Source: Candidatus Formimonas warabiya (GTDB lineage Bacteria > Bacillota > Dehalobacteriia > Dehalobacteriales > Dehalobacteriaceae). Taken from it: DNA of 64,000 nucleotides. Within the stretch, counting starts at the first letter, position 1. Every line of letters starts with the position of its first letter. Below are positions 43,324 to 53,800 of this stretch, one piece after another. Location: positions 5,592,903-5,656,902 of the forward strand of contig NZ_CP017634.1 of assembly GCF_002777255.1 (NCBI RefSeq). The letters run 5' to 3'. Under the pieces are notes generated by a model that searched no databases, was not told the DNA's origin, and was given only the letters and a program-made list of their open reading frames with translations. The position numbers and the translations under genes were made by a program.

Positions 43324-44513
43324 ACTTTGCTGAGACTTTTCAATTGGCAATAAAAAACATTCTCTCAAGCAAGGTGCGTTCCCTGTTGACCATGCTGGGT
43401 ATCATTATAGGTGTTGCCGCTGTTATTGTTATTGTTGGAATGGGCAATGGCATGGAGAATTATATGACTTCGCAATTCCAGAGTATGGGTACAAATCTGC
43501 TCACGGTAAATATTATGGGAACAGGTTCTTCACATAACATCTCAGTAGATGATATGTATGCTCTGGCAGAGAAGAATCCCCAATATCTGACGGATGTTTC
43601 ACCGACGGTTACGGTAAAAGGAAGTGTTAAAATCGGTAGCGAAACCCTGGATAAAACAAGTGTCACAGGTGTGGGCGAAACCTATGATGCCATGAAACAA
43701 TATGATATTCAAGAAGGACGCTTCATCCAGTATGTTGATATTTTGAATCGCAACAAGGTTTGTGCTGTGGGCAGCTATATAGCCGATGACTGGTTCAACG
43801 GAAATGCTGTGGGAAAAAGCCTGAAGATCAATGGAAACACCTTCACGATTGTCGGGGTGATGGCGGAGGAATCTGAAAGTGAAGAAGGCGGAACCGATGA
43901 TACGGTATATTTACCTTACACTACAGCAGCTATATTAGCATCAACTGGAACAATATCCAGCTATACCTTTGAGATGACATCCGAGGACAATGTATCGGAC
44001 ACAAAAGCCATTATCGAAGATGCCCTGTATGATGTTTACAGAACAGATGATGCTTATTCGATCATAAGTATGTCCGAGATGATGGATATGATGAGCAGTA
44101 TGATCAATATCGTGGTAACAGTTTTGGCGGCAATTGCAGCAATATCTCTTGCAGTCGGCGGCATCGGTATCATGAATATTATGCTCGTATCCGTTTCAGA
44201 ACGCACAAGAGAAATAGGTATCCGAAAGTCTTTGGGAGCCAAGCAGCGTTTCATTATGCGCCAGTTTGTCATTGAGGCCGCTACTACAAGCGCTTTGGGA
44301 GGGATGGCAGGTATAGGCTTTGGTTATATTCTTTCCTTCATTGCCACTGGAGTCATTGCCAAAATGCTTTCCACCGGTATCCAGGTTACACCTTCCCTGG
44401 CTTCTGTTCTGGAAGCGTTTACCGTCTCAGTAGCCATAGGTATCATCTTTGGATATCTTCCCGCTAAGAAGGCGGCTCGACTGAACCCTATTGACGCGCT
44501 TCATCATGAATAG
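43320..44513 (+). CDS. MacB/FtsX-type ABC exporter permease
   Basis: 397 residues. N-terminal helix followed by a large extracytoplasmic MacB-PCD domain (about residues 50-275), then three C-terminal helices with GGIGIMNIMLVSVSERTREIGIRKSLGA. Overlaps the ATPase gene by ATGA. With the adaptor it forms a MacAB-type exporter, likely for peptides or antibiotics. Confidence 0.92.
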   Translation: MNFAETFQLAIKNILSSKVRSLLTMLGIIIGVAAVIVIVGMGNGMENYMTSQFQSMGTNLLTVNIMGTGSSHNISVDDMYALAEKNPQYLTDVSPTVTVKGSVKIGSETLDKTSVTGVGETYDAMKQYDIQEGRFIQYVDILNRNKVCAVGSYIADDWFNGNAVGKSLKINGNTFTIVGVMAEESESEEGGTDDTVYLPYTTAAILASTGTISSYTFEMTSEDNVSDTKAIIEDALYDVYRTDDAYSIISMSEMMDMMSSMINIVVTVLAAIAAISLAVGGIGIMNIMLVSVSERTREIGIRKSLGAKQRFIMRQFVIEAATTSALGGMAGIGFGYILSFIATGVIAKMLSTGIQVTPSLASVLEAFTVSVAIGIIFGYLPAKKAARLNPIDALHHE

Positions 44514-44574
44514 TGAAGTGTGCCATAAAATAACTTTCATGTAGACAGAAAAAAATACCAATAGTATAATAAAA

Positions 44575-44590
44575 TTAAATAATCGTTTAA
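44575..44590. promoter_or_regulatory. TetR operator 1
   Basis: TTAAATAATCGTTTAA, a TTAAA-N6-TTTAA palindrome 36 bases before the TetR start, so the regulator probably represses itself. Confidence 0.65.
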
Positions 44591-44625
44591 TTGAAATCTG
44601 TTTATTTAAAAAGGAGAAGAGTTTT

Positions 44626-45240
44626 TTGACGAAAGAAATACTTCATGAAAAATCAGCAGCACAACATATTATGGATACTGCTGGTCCTCTATTTGCCATA
44701 AGGGGTTATACCGGAGTATCCGTAAAAGAACTGGCCAAGGCGGCGGGAGTCAATAATGCCCTTATTTCTTATTATTTTGGAGGTAAAAAAGAATTATACG
44801 CAAAAATTCTATCAACTCAATTAGAAGTTCTGGAGTCTGTTATAAGCGAGATCAAACAGGGGAACCTTTCTCCAATAAAAGAGATCCATTTTTTTGCAGA
44901 GCGGATCATTATCATGCACAAAAGATATCCATATTTGATTCGACTCGTTATGAGTGAAATTATCAACCCAACAGACTGTTATGAGAGCATTGTAAAAAAA
45001 GAAATTGAAAAGATGAATTTTTTTCTCAGAACTTGCATACAAAGAGGAATAGATGGGGGAGATTTTAAGCCAGATATTGACCCTGCAGTTGTTGCCATTA
45101 ATTTAGTCGGCATGATTGATTTTTATTTTATGGCCGGACCTCTCAGTCAGGAATTATTGACTAGAAAAGACAACCAGGTCGAAGGCTACATCAAACAGTC
45201 GATTGATAATTATCTACAAGGCATTATGAGCACGAAGTAA
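44626..45240 (+). CDS. TetR-family regulator
   Basis: 204 residues. N-terminal HTH with ELAKAAGVNNALISYYFGGK. TTG start after AAAAGGAG. The ligand domain is unassigned. The operator-like palindromes before this gene and before the RND operon fit a repressor of the pump. Confidence 0.9.
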   Translation: MTKEILHEKSAAQHIMDTAGPLFAIRGYTGVSVKELAKAAGVNNALISYYFGGKKELYAKILSTQLEVLESVISEIKQGNLSPIKEIHFFAERIIIMHKRYPYLIRLVMSEIINPTDCYESIVKKEIEKMNFFLRTCIQRGIDGGDFKPDIDPAVVAINLVGMIDFYFMAGPLSQELLTRKDNQVEGYIKQSIDNYLQGIMSTK

Positions 45241-45258
45241 TTATTTTTTTCAACAATT

Positions 45259-45341
45259 TTAAATAAATGTTTAATTAAAAAAGACTAAGATTTTTTTGCA
45301 AAAAATATAAGTATTTTTTATATATTTAAATAAATGTTTAA
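45259..45341. promoter_or_regulatory. TetR operators 2 and 3 upstream of the RND pump
   Basis: The identical 16-base sequence TTAAATAAATGTTTAA occurs at 45259-45274 and 45326-45341. The second copy ends just before the AAGGAGAGG ribosome site of the adaptor gene. Confidence 0.7.
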
Positions 45342-45359
45342 TTAAGGAGAGGGTCTAAA

Positions 45360-46460
45360 ATGAATTTTTGGAGAAGGATACAATTTTTACTTGTGCTGGG
45401 GCTAGTTGTGGTTTGCCTTTCAACGTTGGTAGTAATAAGGATCAATTCAAAAACAGAAAAGATGGTGTTACCCCCTCCCCTTGTAAAAACACTCCATATT
45501 ACCGCAGCCGATAAAGACTCGGAATATTCCTATTCCGGGGAGGTTCGATCGCGTTATGAAAGCATATTGGCATTTCAAGTAGGAGGCAAGATTATCAAGA
45601 AAAATGTGGAAGTGGGCGACACGGTAAAGCAGGGAACGGTTTTAATGGAACTGGATGCCAGAGATATAGAACAGGCAGTAAAGAATTCGGCAAATTTGGT
45701 ATCATCTGCTGAGTCAAAGTATAAACTTGCCCAAGATAATTTAAAGCGGATCGAACAACTTTATCAGGACCAAGTTATAACCCAGGCGGATTATGATACC
45801 TATGAAAATTCATATGAAACGTCAAAAGCAGCTTTGGAGCAGGCAAACGCATTGTATACGCAAAGTATTAATCAACTGGGGTATTGTAAATTGCATGCAG
45901 ATAAATCTGGCGTTATTGGTAGCATTGACGCCGAGGAAGGGCAGATTGTCGCGGCTGGGCAGAAGATAGTTACTCTTGTACAGAATAAAGAATTAGAAGT
46001 GGAAATTAATGTGCCTGAGAACAGAATTGTCAAAGTAAAAAAAGCGAAAGAAATTACAGTAGGTTTTTGGGCTTTGCCAGATGTCAAAATCAAAGGGGTC
46101 CTGGGGGAGGTTTCTCCCCTAGCCGATACGTCGTCCCGTACCTACAAAGTTAGAATAGGACTGGTAGATCCCTCGCCAAATATTCAACTCGGGATGTCTT
46201 CGACTGTTTGGATCAATGAGAATGATCATTCGAATGAAAGAATATGGATCCCTCTTGGGGCAGTTTATCAGCAAGGGTCATCCCCTGCCGTCTGGATTGT
46301 GAAAGAAAACGCGGTCAGCTTAAAAAACATCACAATAGGAGACTTCAGCGGCGACCAGGTAGCTGTAAGCACCGGATTAAAAGAGGGAGACGTGATTGTA
46401 ACTGCCGGTGTGAATCGTCTGCGCGAGGGTCAGGACGTTAGGGTCGGAGGTGAAAATTAG
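45360..46460 (+). CDS. RND-pump membrane fusion protein
   Basis: 366 residues. N-terminal anchor or signal helix (FLLVLGLVVVCLSTLVVI), lipoyl domain (GGKIIKKNVEVGDTVKQG), coiled-coil hairpin (LEQANALYTQSINQLGYCKLHADKSG) and beta-barrel. The stop overlaps the RND gene start by one base (TAGTG). It pairs with the inner-membrane RND pump; no outer-membrane channel gene is nearby. Confidence 0.92.
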   Translation: MNFWRRIQFLLVLGLVVVCLSTLVVIRINSKTEKMVLPPPLVKTLHITAADKDSEYSYSGEVRSRYESILAFQVGGKIIKKNVEVGDTVKQGTVLMELDARDIEQAVKNSANLVSSAESKYKLAQDNLKRIEQLYQDQVITQADYDTYENSYETSKAALEQANALYTQSINQLGYCKLHADKSGVIGSIDAEEGQIVAAGQKIVTLVQNKELEVEINVPENRIVKVKKAKEITVGFWALPDVKIKGVLGEVSPLADTSSRTYKVRIGLVDPSPNIQLGMSSTVWINENDHSNERIWIPLGAVYQQGSSPAVWIVKENAVSLKNITIGDFSGDQVAVSTGLKEGDVIVTAGVNRLREGQDVRVGGEN

Positions 46461-49400
46461 TGAATCGGTTTAATCTGACTGAATGGTGTCTTAACCGCAA
46501 ACAACTGGTGTATTTTTTTGCGGCTATCATAATTATGGCAGGAGTTTTCGTTTATCCCCGTCTCGGCAGAATGGAGGACCCGGAGTTTACCATCCGTGAA
46601 ATGTATCTGACTGTAGCCTGGCCGGGGGCGACGGCAAGTCAGGTCGAACAGCAGATTACCGATAAATTAGAAAGAAAACTGCAGGACATTCCCAATAAGG
46701 ATTATATAAAAAGCTATTCCATGCCGGGAAAGGCAATCATCTTTATTGACTTAAAAGATGAAGTTGCTCCGGAAAATATTAGAGATAGCTGGGTCGAAGT
46801 ACGTAATGTAATTACCGATGTGAAAAACACCTTGCCCTCCAATATTCAGGGTCCTATTTTTAATGACCGTTATGATGATGTGTTCGGGTGTATTTATGCA
46901 TTGACAGCCGATGGCTATACATATGAAGAAATGCGGGAAGAAGCAGAGAATATACGAAGAACACTATTAGATGTAAAAGATGTTAAAAAAGTGGAGTTGA
47001 TTGGTGTTCAAGCGGAAAAGATATATATTCAGATCGAAAACACGAAAATGGCAAAGCTGGGCATCAGCCCAAGTACCCTCTACAGTACCTTGGGGGCGCA
47101 GAATGCTGTTGTACCCGCAGGGATGATTGATACTTCTGCGGATAACGTCTATCTTCGCGTCAGCGGTACATTTGATGATGTCGACAAAATCTCTGAATTA
47201 CCGATCAAAGCGGGAAATCAAACCTTCCGCTTGGGAGATATCGCTAAAATTACCCGCAGTTATTCAGACCCGGCTGATCCCAAAATGTTTTATAATGGAG
47301 AACCTGCGATAGGAATTGCCGTATCGATGGAAAAAGGCGGAAATGTGATAAATCTGGGTAAAAACCTTGATCAGGCATTACTGCAAATTAGAAAGGATTT
47401 ACCTCTAGGCCTGACTATCGATCAGGTTGCAAGTCAACCCGCTGCCGTTCAAGACTCAATTAATGATTTCTTAGAAACATTTATTCTGGCGTTGGCTATC
47501 GTACTGTTAATAAGTTTTCTAAGCCTGGGATTGCGGACGGGAGTTGTGGTAGCCCTATCCATTCCTCTGGTTATTGCGGGCGTGTTCTGTGGGATGTATT
47601 TCCTGGGGATCCCCCTTCACAAGGTTTCACTGGGGGCTTTAATTATTGCTCTTGGCTTACTTGTCGATGATGCGATTATCGCGATCGAGATGATGTCGGT
47701 AAAACTAGAGCAAGGCTGGGATCGATTTAAGGCCGGATGTTTTGCCTATACTTCAACAGCTTTTCCCATGCTTACAGGAACCCTGATCACCTGCGCGGGA
47801 TTTACTCCCATCGGCTTTTCAAAAGGACCGGCATCTGAGTATACGGGAAGTGTGTTCAGTGTTGTAACCATCGCATTACTTTTGTCATGGGTCGTGTCGG
47901 TCTGTGTTGTTCCCGTGCTGGGATATCATATTATCAAAATAAAGCATACCAAGGAAGAAGACTATGATATCTATGATACCAAGTTTTATCATACATTCAG
48001 GAGCATCTTAAACTGGTGCTTAAATCACAGAAAGGTTGTCATCATAGCAACAATAATTGCCTTTTGCCTTTCCGGTTTTTCACTCAAAAATTTTGTTCAG
48101 AAAGAATTTTTTCCGGCAGCAACACGACCGGAACTATTAGTCGATATGGTTTTACCCCAGGGGGCTTCTATCGCGGCTACCGAAAAAGAGGCCACTAGAT
48201 TATCGGAGTATTTAAAAAAAGACAAGGACATTATCAATTATTCCTTTTATGTGGGAAGGGGGGCTCCCCGCTTTGCCTTATCTGTCGAACCCCTTATGCA
48301 GAATACCAACTGTGCCCAATTTGTCATCTTGACGGAGGATATTGCAGCCAGAGAAAGAGTAAGTAAAAATATCAATCAATTGTTTAACAACGGGTTTGAA
48401 AATGTACAGAGCCACATAAAGGTTATCCAAAATGGGCCTCCGAGCAACTATCCTGTGATGCTTCGTGTTACTGGGTACGATCATGATAAAGTACGTCAAA
48501 TTGCGGAAAAAGTTAGAGATACTATGGCTGCTGAACCAAACCTGTTTAATATTAATTTTGACTGGTTTGAAAAAACGAAAGAGATGTCTGTTGAGGTGGA
48601 CCAGGATAAAGCCAGAATCCTTGGCATAGACAGCCAGCAGATTTCCGCGACTCTTCAGGGACAACTGTCCGGCACTAAAGTTTCAGAATTTAGACAAAAT
48701 GACAAAACTGTAGATATTTTAGTAAAAATGGATTCGGCTGATAGTCACGACCTTGCTTTTGTAAAGAATTTGAATATTCCATTGCCGAACGGAAAATTTA
48801 TTCCTCTGGATCAAATCGCCAGAATCACTTATGGCGCGGAAGATGGTCTGATCGGAAGAAGAGACCTAAAACCGACCATCACGGTGCAGGCTGAAGTGCT
48901 CCCGGGTACAACCGGAAACGATGCGGCCACGAAAATATACAATCAGCTTGAAGCCTTAAGAAAAAGTCTTCCTTTCGGGTACAGCATCGATATCGGGGGC
49001 GCTCTGGAAAGGAGCCAGAAGGGTTTTGCACAAGTTCTTAAGATCGTTCCTTTTATGGTGTTTCTCATTGTCGTATTATTGATGTTTCAGTTGCAAAACA
49101 TGAAGAGAATGGTAATCACGTTGCTGACAGCACCACTTGGCATAATCGGAGTTTCTCCGGTATTACTCCTATTTAAAAGTCCCATGGGTTTTGTTGTTCA
49201 ATTGGGTATTTTAGCATTGGCGGGCATTATCATAAGAAACTCCGTTATTTTAATTGACCAAATCGACAGACATATAAAAAAGGGAGAGTCCATACGGGAC
49301 GCCGTTATTGATTCGGCCATCCTAAGATTTCGGCCTATCATGCTAACTGCCATAGCTGCTATCATGGGAATGATCCCGTTAACAAAGAATTCATTTTGGG

Positions 49401-49549
49401 GGCCGATGGCTGTAGCCCTGAGTGGCGGTTTATTTGTTGCGACTATATTAACCCTGCTTGTACTCCCTGTGATTTACACTGCCTGGTATGGAGTTGAAAA
49501 GTCTAATATCCCGGTGGTCAAGATACCGAATGGTCAAATTTCGGATTAG
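46460..49549 (+). CDS. RND-family (AcrB/HAE1-type) efflux pump
   Basis: 1029 residues, full length for the family. GTG start. The first helix is followed by EDPEFTIREMYLTVAWPGAT; the proton-relay helix reads IIALGLLVDDAIIAIEMM with the Asp pair. It shows the internal duplication of two sets of six membrane segments and the large periplasmic loops. The conserved PxxFFPxxxRPE-type start of the second repeat is KEFFPAATRPELLVDM. It uses proton motive force to expel toxic compounds. Confidence 0.95.
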   Translation: MNRFNLTEWCLNRKQLVYFFAAIIIMAGVFVYPRLGRMEDPEFTIREMYLTVAWPGATASQVEQQITDKLERKLQDIPNKDYIKSYSMPGKAIIFIDLKDEVAPENIRDSWVEVRNVITDVKNTLPSNIQGPIFNDRYDDVFGCIYALTADGYTYEEMREEAENIRRTLLDVKDVKKVELIGVQAEKIYIQIENTKMAKLGISPSTLYSTLGAQNAVVPAGMIDTSADNVYLRVSGTFDDVDKISELPIKAGNQTFRLGDIAKITRSYSDPADPKMFYNGEPAIGIAVSMEKGGNVINLGKNLDQALLQIRKDLPLGLTIDQVASQPAAVQDSINDFLETFILALAIVLLISFLSLGLRTGVVVALSIPLVIAGVFCGMYFLGIPLHKVSLGALIIALGLLVDDAIIAIEMMSVKLEQGWDRFKAGCFAYTSTAFPMLTGTLITCAGFTPIGFSKGPASEYTGSVFSVVTIALLLSWVVSVCVVPVLGYHIIKIKHTKEEDYDIYDTKFYHTFRSILNWCLNHRKVVIIATIIAFCLSGFSLKNFVQKEFFPAATRPELLVDMVLPQGASIAATEKEATRLSEYLKKDKDIINYSFYVGRGAPRFALSVEPLMQNTNCAQFVILTEDIAARERVSKNINQLFNNGFENVQSHIKVIQNGPPSNYPVMLRVTGYDHDKVRQIAEKVRDTMAAEPNLFNINFDWFEKTKEMSVEVDQDKARILGIDSQQISATLQGQLSGTKVSEFRQNDKTVDILVKMDSADSHDLAFVKNLNIPLPNGKFIPLDQIARITYGAEDGLIGRRDLKPTITVQAEVLPGTTGNDAATKIYNQLEALRKSLPFGYSIDIGGALERSQKGFAQVLKIVPFMVFLIVVLLMFQLQNMKRMVITLLTAPLGIIGVSPVLLLFKSPMGFVVQLGILALAGIIIRNSVILIDQIDRHIKKGESIRDAVIDSAILRFRPIMLTAIAAIMGMIPLTKNSFWGPMAVALSGGLFVATILTLLVLPVIYTAWYGVEKSNIPVVKIPNGQISD

Positions 49550-49580
49550 CGGAATATCTGCCCTTTTTACCCTAGTTATA

Positions 49581-49628
49581 GGGTTACTTGGAGTCTTATG
49601 GGTCCTATTGGGGAACCCATAATTTTTT
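49581..49628 (+). repeat. Right copy of the repeat flanking the efflux island
   Basis: GGGTTACTTGGAGTC..., then a hairpin TGGGT...ACCCA and Ts. It matches 38856-38904. Confidence 0.75.
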
Positions 49629-49663
49629 GTCTAAATATGAAGGAAAGGTTATTAATTTTTGAT

Positions 49664-49702
49664 AGGAACCTTGGATATTTAGACCAGGGTTCCTTTGTTT
49701 TT
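49664..49702 (+). terminator. Terminator-like hairpin
   Basis: AGGAACC/GGTTCCT stem, then TTGTTTTTTAG. Confidence 0.7.
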
Positions 49703-49733
49703 TAGATAACTTTTTGGATTAAAAAAATAGATC

Positions 49734-49780
49734 AGCCGACTGAAGTGAGATAGTTCACTTTAGCCGGCTTTTCTTTTGGT
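49734..49780 (+). terminator. Second terminator-like hairpin
   Basis: AGCCGAC...AAGTGA/TCACTTTAGCCGGCT stem followed by TTTCTTTTGG. Beyond it, 49781-49977 shows no gene. Confidence 0.7.
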
Positions 49781-49977
49781 TAAATCCGATTTATGGAAAA
49801 CAATGAAAATATTTCAATATTGAGGAGGAAAATGGATATTCATGAAGAAAATAACAAAATATTACAATTAAGAAAGAAAATAACACATATAATACGTAAT
49901 TATAAGATTATCTGTGCTGTGTGTGTTTGAATAAATAATCATATTTTTAAGTTGAATCGGAAGGCAGGCTTTAGAAT

Positions 49978-50751
49978 ATGGCCAATAAATTACAAAATAG
50001 AACCGGGGTATATCTGTTCTTTTTTCTTTTCTTTTGTATCATATTTTTGATTCTGCGGCAATATGCCGCCGCAAGCACGCATTTATGGCCGCTTGCAGCA
50101 GTCCACTTTGACGAGCCTTCTGCGGAAACTCCTACCTTTAAGATGACTGAGGAAGACTTCATTAATGAACAGGATGCTTTGAAGCTCCGCGTCACATTGG
50201 CGCATGATAAGCTTTTGGCCTCTTTGCCGGATGCACAGCAGATTTTATTAAAGAATGCTCAATCCGCGTGGCAAAGTTATTATGAAAAATACGCGGGAGT
50301 GTTAAAAAATCAGCTCGATGAACCCGTTAAGGTATTTTACGGCATCGAGGGTCAGGAGCGTAAAACTAATATTTATAAGGATATCGTGCTCGCTATTCTG
50401 GAACAGCGGGCAACAGATTTGGAGAGTTGGGTTCAGGGACGCTATGTTTATTTAGACCCGGGCGAAGTTAAAGAGACGCAGGAAATGCTTAATGAGGAAA
50501 AACGTTTATTATATGCTGATTTTTTGTTAAACAACTCCACCATGGATCGGATTTTCATTGATCCGATGCAAGAAGTCCAAAATTACTGGTATGCTTTCTT
50601 ACAAAGTAATACACGATTTATCGAAGACGTATTAAAAAACAGCGCATCAGTAAAAATTGCGGAAGAATTGTTGCAGGTCCGGAGGATGCATGACTTAACG
50701 CTTCTTCACATAGAAGGCAGCGCGTTTTTTCATCGGGAACGAGAAGAATAG
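49978..50751 (+). CDS. Exported protein of unknown function (LprI-like segments)
   Basis: 257 residues. N-terminal hydrophobic segment (VYLFFFLFFCIIFLIL) as signal or anchor. Two internal repeats resemble the lysozyme-inhibitor LprI/DUF1311 pattern: LLKNAQSAWQSYYEKYAGVL and later LESWVQGRYVYL with RATDLESW. The similarity is weak, so treat as hypothetical. It lies 129 bases upstream of the SLH peptidase. Confidence 0.55.
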   Translation: MANKLQNRTGVYLFFFLFFCIIFLILRQYAAASTHLWPLAAVHFDEPSAETPTFKMTEEDFINEQDALKLRVTLAHDKLLASLPDAQQILLKNAQSAWQSYYEKYAGVLKNQLDEPVKVFYGIEGQERKTNIYKDIVLAILEQRATDLESWVQGRYVYLDPGEVKETQEMLNEEKRLLYADFLLNNSTMDRIFIDPMQEVQNYWYAFLQSNTRFIEDVLKNSASVKIAEELLQVRRMHDLTLLHIEGSAFFHREREE

Positions 50752-50879
50752 CCTTTGTTGGTATCGCTTAGATTTTAGGAGGTGATATTTGCCAAAGAAG
50801 ATTGCCACGTGTAGGCTGCGTTTTAGCAGAGATTTGGGGTTTTGTTTCGAAAAAAAAGTAGGGGGGAACGAAACGTACC

Positions 50880-53800
50880 ATGAAGAAAATTGCATTCATT
50901 ATCTCGGTTGTAGTCTTGGTTTTGATTTTGGGCATGGGCACTGTTTTTGCTGCTAACGATTTTCTTCCCGATGCTGATGACCTGTCGGTTATCCGTATCG
51001 TCTATGAGGATGGCGGAACGATCTATCAGGGTGCCCGGGTAACCCTTTTTTCAGATTATTATCTGCCCCGTGCTCTGGGAGACGGCGAAAAGGTTCTCTT
51101 CCAGTGGTATGAGAACGATGAAGATTCGGTTGCTGATGGTACTGAGATAGACCATCAAATGGGCAACAACTTTATTGTCGATACATCCAGAACCGGCACA
51201 TATTATTACTACTATGTTATCACATACCAAATAGACGGAGTTGTTGAGGAAACCGTCACCAGCGATACAATTTGCGTTACTGTGGAAGAAAAAGAGGCAG
51301 GGGAGAACCCTCTCTCCACGCTGCTGACACCCGCTGAAGCATCCGGCTGGACAGAAACTACTTCCAGTGCGGATCTCGTAGATTTCTATGAAACAGTTGC
51401 AGAGAACAGCGATGATCGCGTCAAGATGTTTAACATGGGCGACACTTATAAGGGCAGGGAGATGCCTTTGGTTATTATGAGCTATCCGGAAGCGCCCGAA
51501 AGCCCGGATGAAGTGGACCCGGATAAAGCTGTTGTGCTGGTGAACTGCAATATCCACTCCGGTGAAGTGGAAGGCAAAGAAGCCATGATGATATTTGCCA
51601 GGGAAGCGGCTCTGGGTGAGCATGATGATCTTTTGGAAGACCTTGTCATTCTGCTCATACCTAATTTTAATGCCGACGGCAATGACAACCTGGACAAAAG
51701 ACGCATAAGCACCCAGTATACTCCCAAAATGGTTGGCACCCGCTTCACTGGTGCTGCCCTTAACCCATATATTGAAAGTGTGGGAGCTACTTATAGCGAT
51801 AACTCTGAGACCCATAATTTTTATAATATAAACAGGGACATGACTAAGCTGGACACGGTAGAAGCCCGTGCAGCGGTTAATGTCATGAATGAATGGGATC
51901 CGGTGATCTTTATTGACGCGCATGCTACAAACGGTTCGTATATGCGGCATGCAATTACTTATAACTGGGGCCTGCATCCCAATACCGACCCGGATTTGAT
52001 GGCATATAACCGGGATGTCTTCTGCAAAAATGCAATTGGGGAAGATTCATATTTATTCGAGGAACAAGGCAAGGTTGCGGTTCCGTATGGGAATTTTTCT
52101 TCAAATAACGTAACTAGCCCGTGGACAACCTTTGAAGATTATCCCCGGTATACCACCAACTATGCCGGCTTGCGCAACAGATTAGCGCTTTTGTTGGAGG
52201 TATATTCCCATGACCCGTTTCCTGTGCGCGTGGACACCCAATATGCCTGTATTTACGGTTCTTTGCTCGCCGTTCAAGAGGACAAGGATCATATCAAGGA
52301 CTTGATCGCTCAGGCTGATGCGCGCTCTTTAGCCCGCGCTGTTAACGGCTCTGCTCCCGAAGATAAAGTCGCCTTGAATTCAACTCTGACGTTTTTAGAC
52401 AATATCACGGTGCTGGGTTATGAGGCCGACCCAGACACGAATAGGGTCATTTCGTTCAATATGATAGATGACGAGGGTGACCGCTGCGGCACTTTATTTG
52501 CTGGCCCGGAAGAATATGAAGTGCCTTATAACGGTCAGTTTGTTCCTTCCGGTGAAGAAAATATGGGCGCCTACTATCTGATTGACAGCGATTGCGCAGA
52601 AGCCATCCAACTGCTGGATTACCACGGCATCAAATATTCGCGTCTAAGTAAACCTTTGACGATTGCTGCCGGTGGTTTCCAATGGTATGATGTAACAAAA
52701 AGAAATCAGAGTGCGGCACCAACCACATCAGGTACCCTGAGGAATTTTTATGAAGGGCATTTAATGAACGCGTTCTCAGGTTCCTGGAAAAATTCTACGG
52801 CCCCGCAGATATTCCCGCCAGGGACTTACGTTGTCTCCACAGCCCAGAGCCGCGGCTCCCTGGCAGCCTTGCTGCTGGAACCTGCTTGTGTTGACGGTGC
52901 GGTAAGCTGGAATTTCTTTGACGATCATTTTAATGTTAATAATTCTGATATGGTGCGTTCTAACTACCCCTGCACAACTTCTGATTCAGCCCCTCTTACT
53001 ATCGGCATGCCTATTTTCAAGGTTGCTACTTATGATGAAGCTGAAAAACCGACCATAACCACACAGCCACAGGACCAATCAGTTCGCATCAATGCCGACC
53101 TAACCCTTTCTGTTGCAGCAAATGTAACGGACGGCGGTAATTTAAGCTACCAGTGGTATAAAAATAGCACTAGATCGACCGAAGGCGGTGAAGCAATAGA
53201 CGGCGCGACAAATGATGCCTATTCTCCGCCCACTTCGTCCAGCGGCACAGATTATTACTATGTTGTCGTTACTAATACAAACACTAACCATATTGTGAGT
53301 ACAGCACAAACCGTAAGCGATATTGCTACAGTGACAGTCAGACGTGCCAGCAGCGGTGGCGGCAGCAGCAGCCCTACCAATTACAATATTACCACCGAAA
53401 CCGTAAAGAACGGCAAGATTAAAGTGGATAATACAAAAGCAACGGCCGGCAGCAAGGTACACTTCACCGTTACAGCAGATACAGGCTATGAAATAGAGAG
53501 TGTAACAGTAACAGATAAAGACGGTGAAGAGGTCGATGTGACAAAAAACAGCGATGGTACTTATAGTTTCACGATGCCCAGCAGTGCTATCACTGTAAGT
53601 GCAGTATTTAAAGAAACTGCAGCGCAAGTACCAATGGAACCAGAAGATGTGATGTCTTTTGATGATGTTGGTTCAGGTGATTGGTACAATCAACCGGCCC
53701 AATTTGTCTTCTCGAAGAAACTGTTCACGGGCACCACTGAGACCACATTTAGCCCCAATGTGCCTATGACCCGCGGTATGCTGGCAACGGTCTTATGGCG

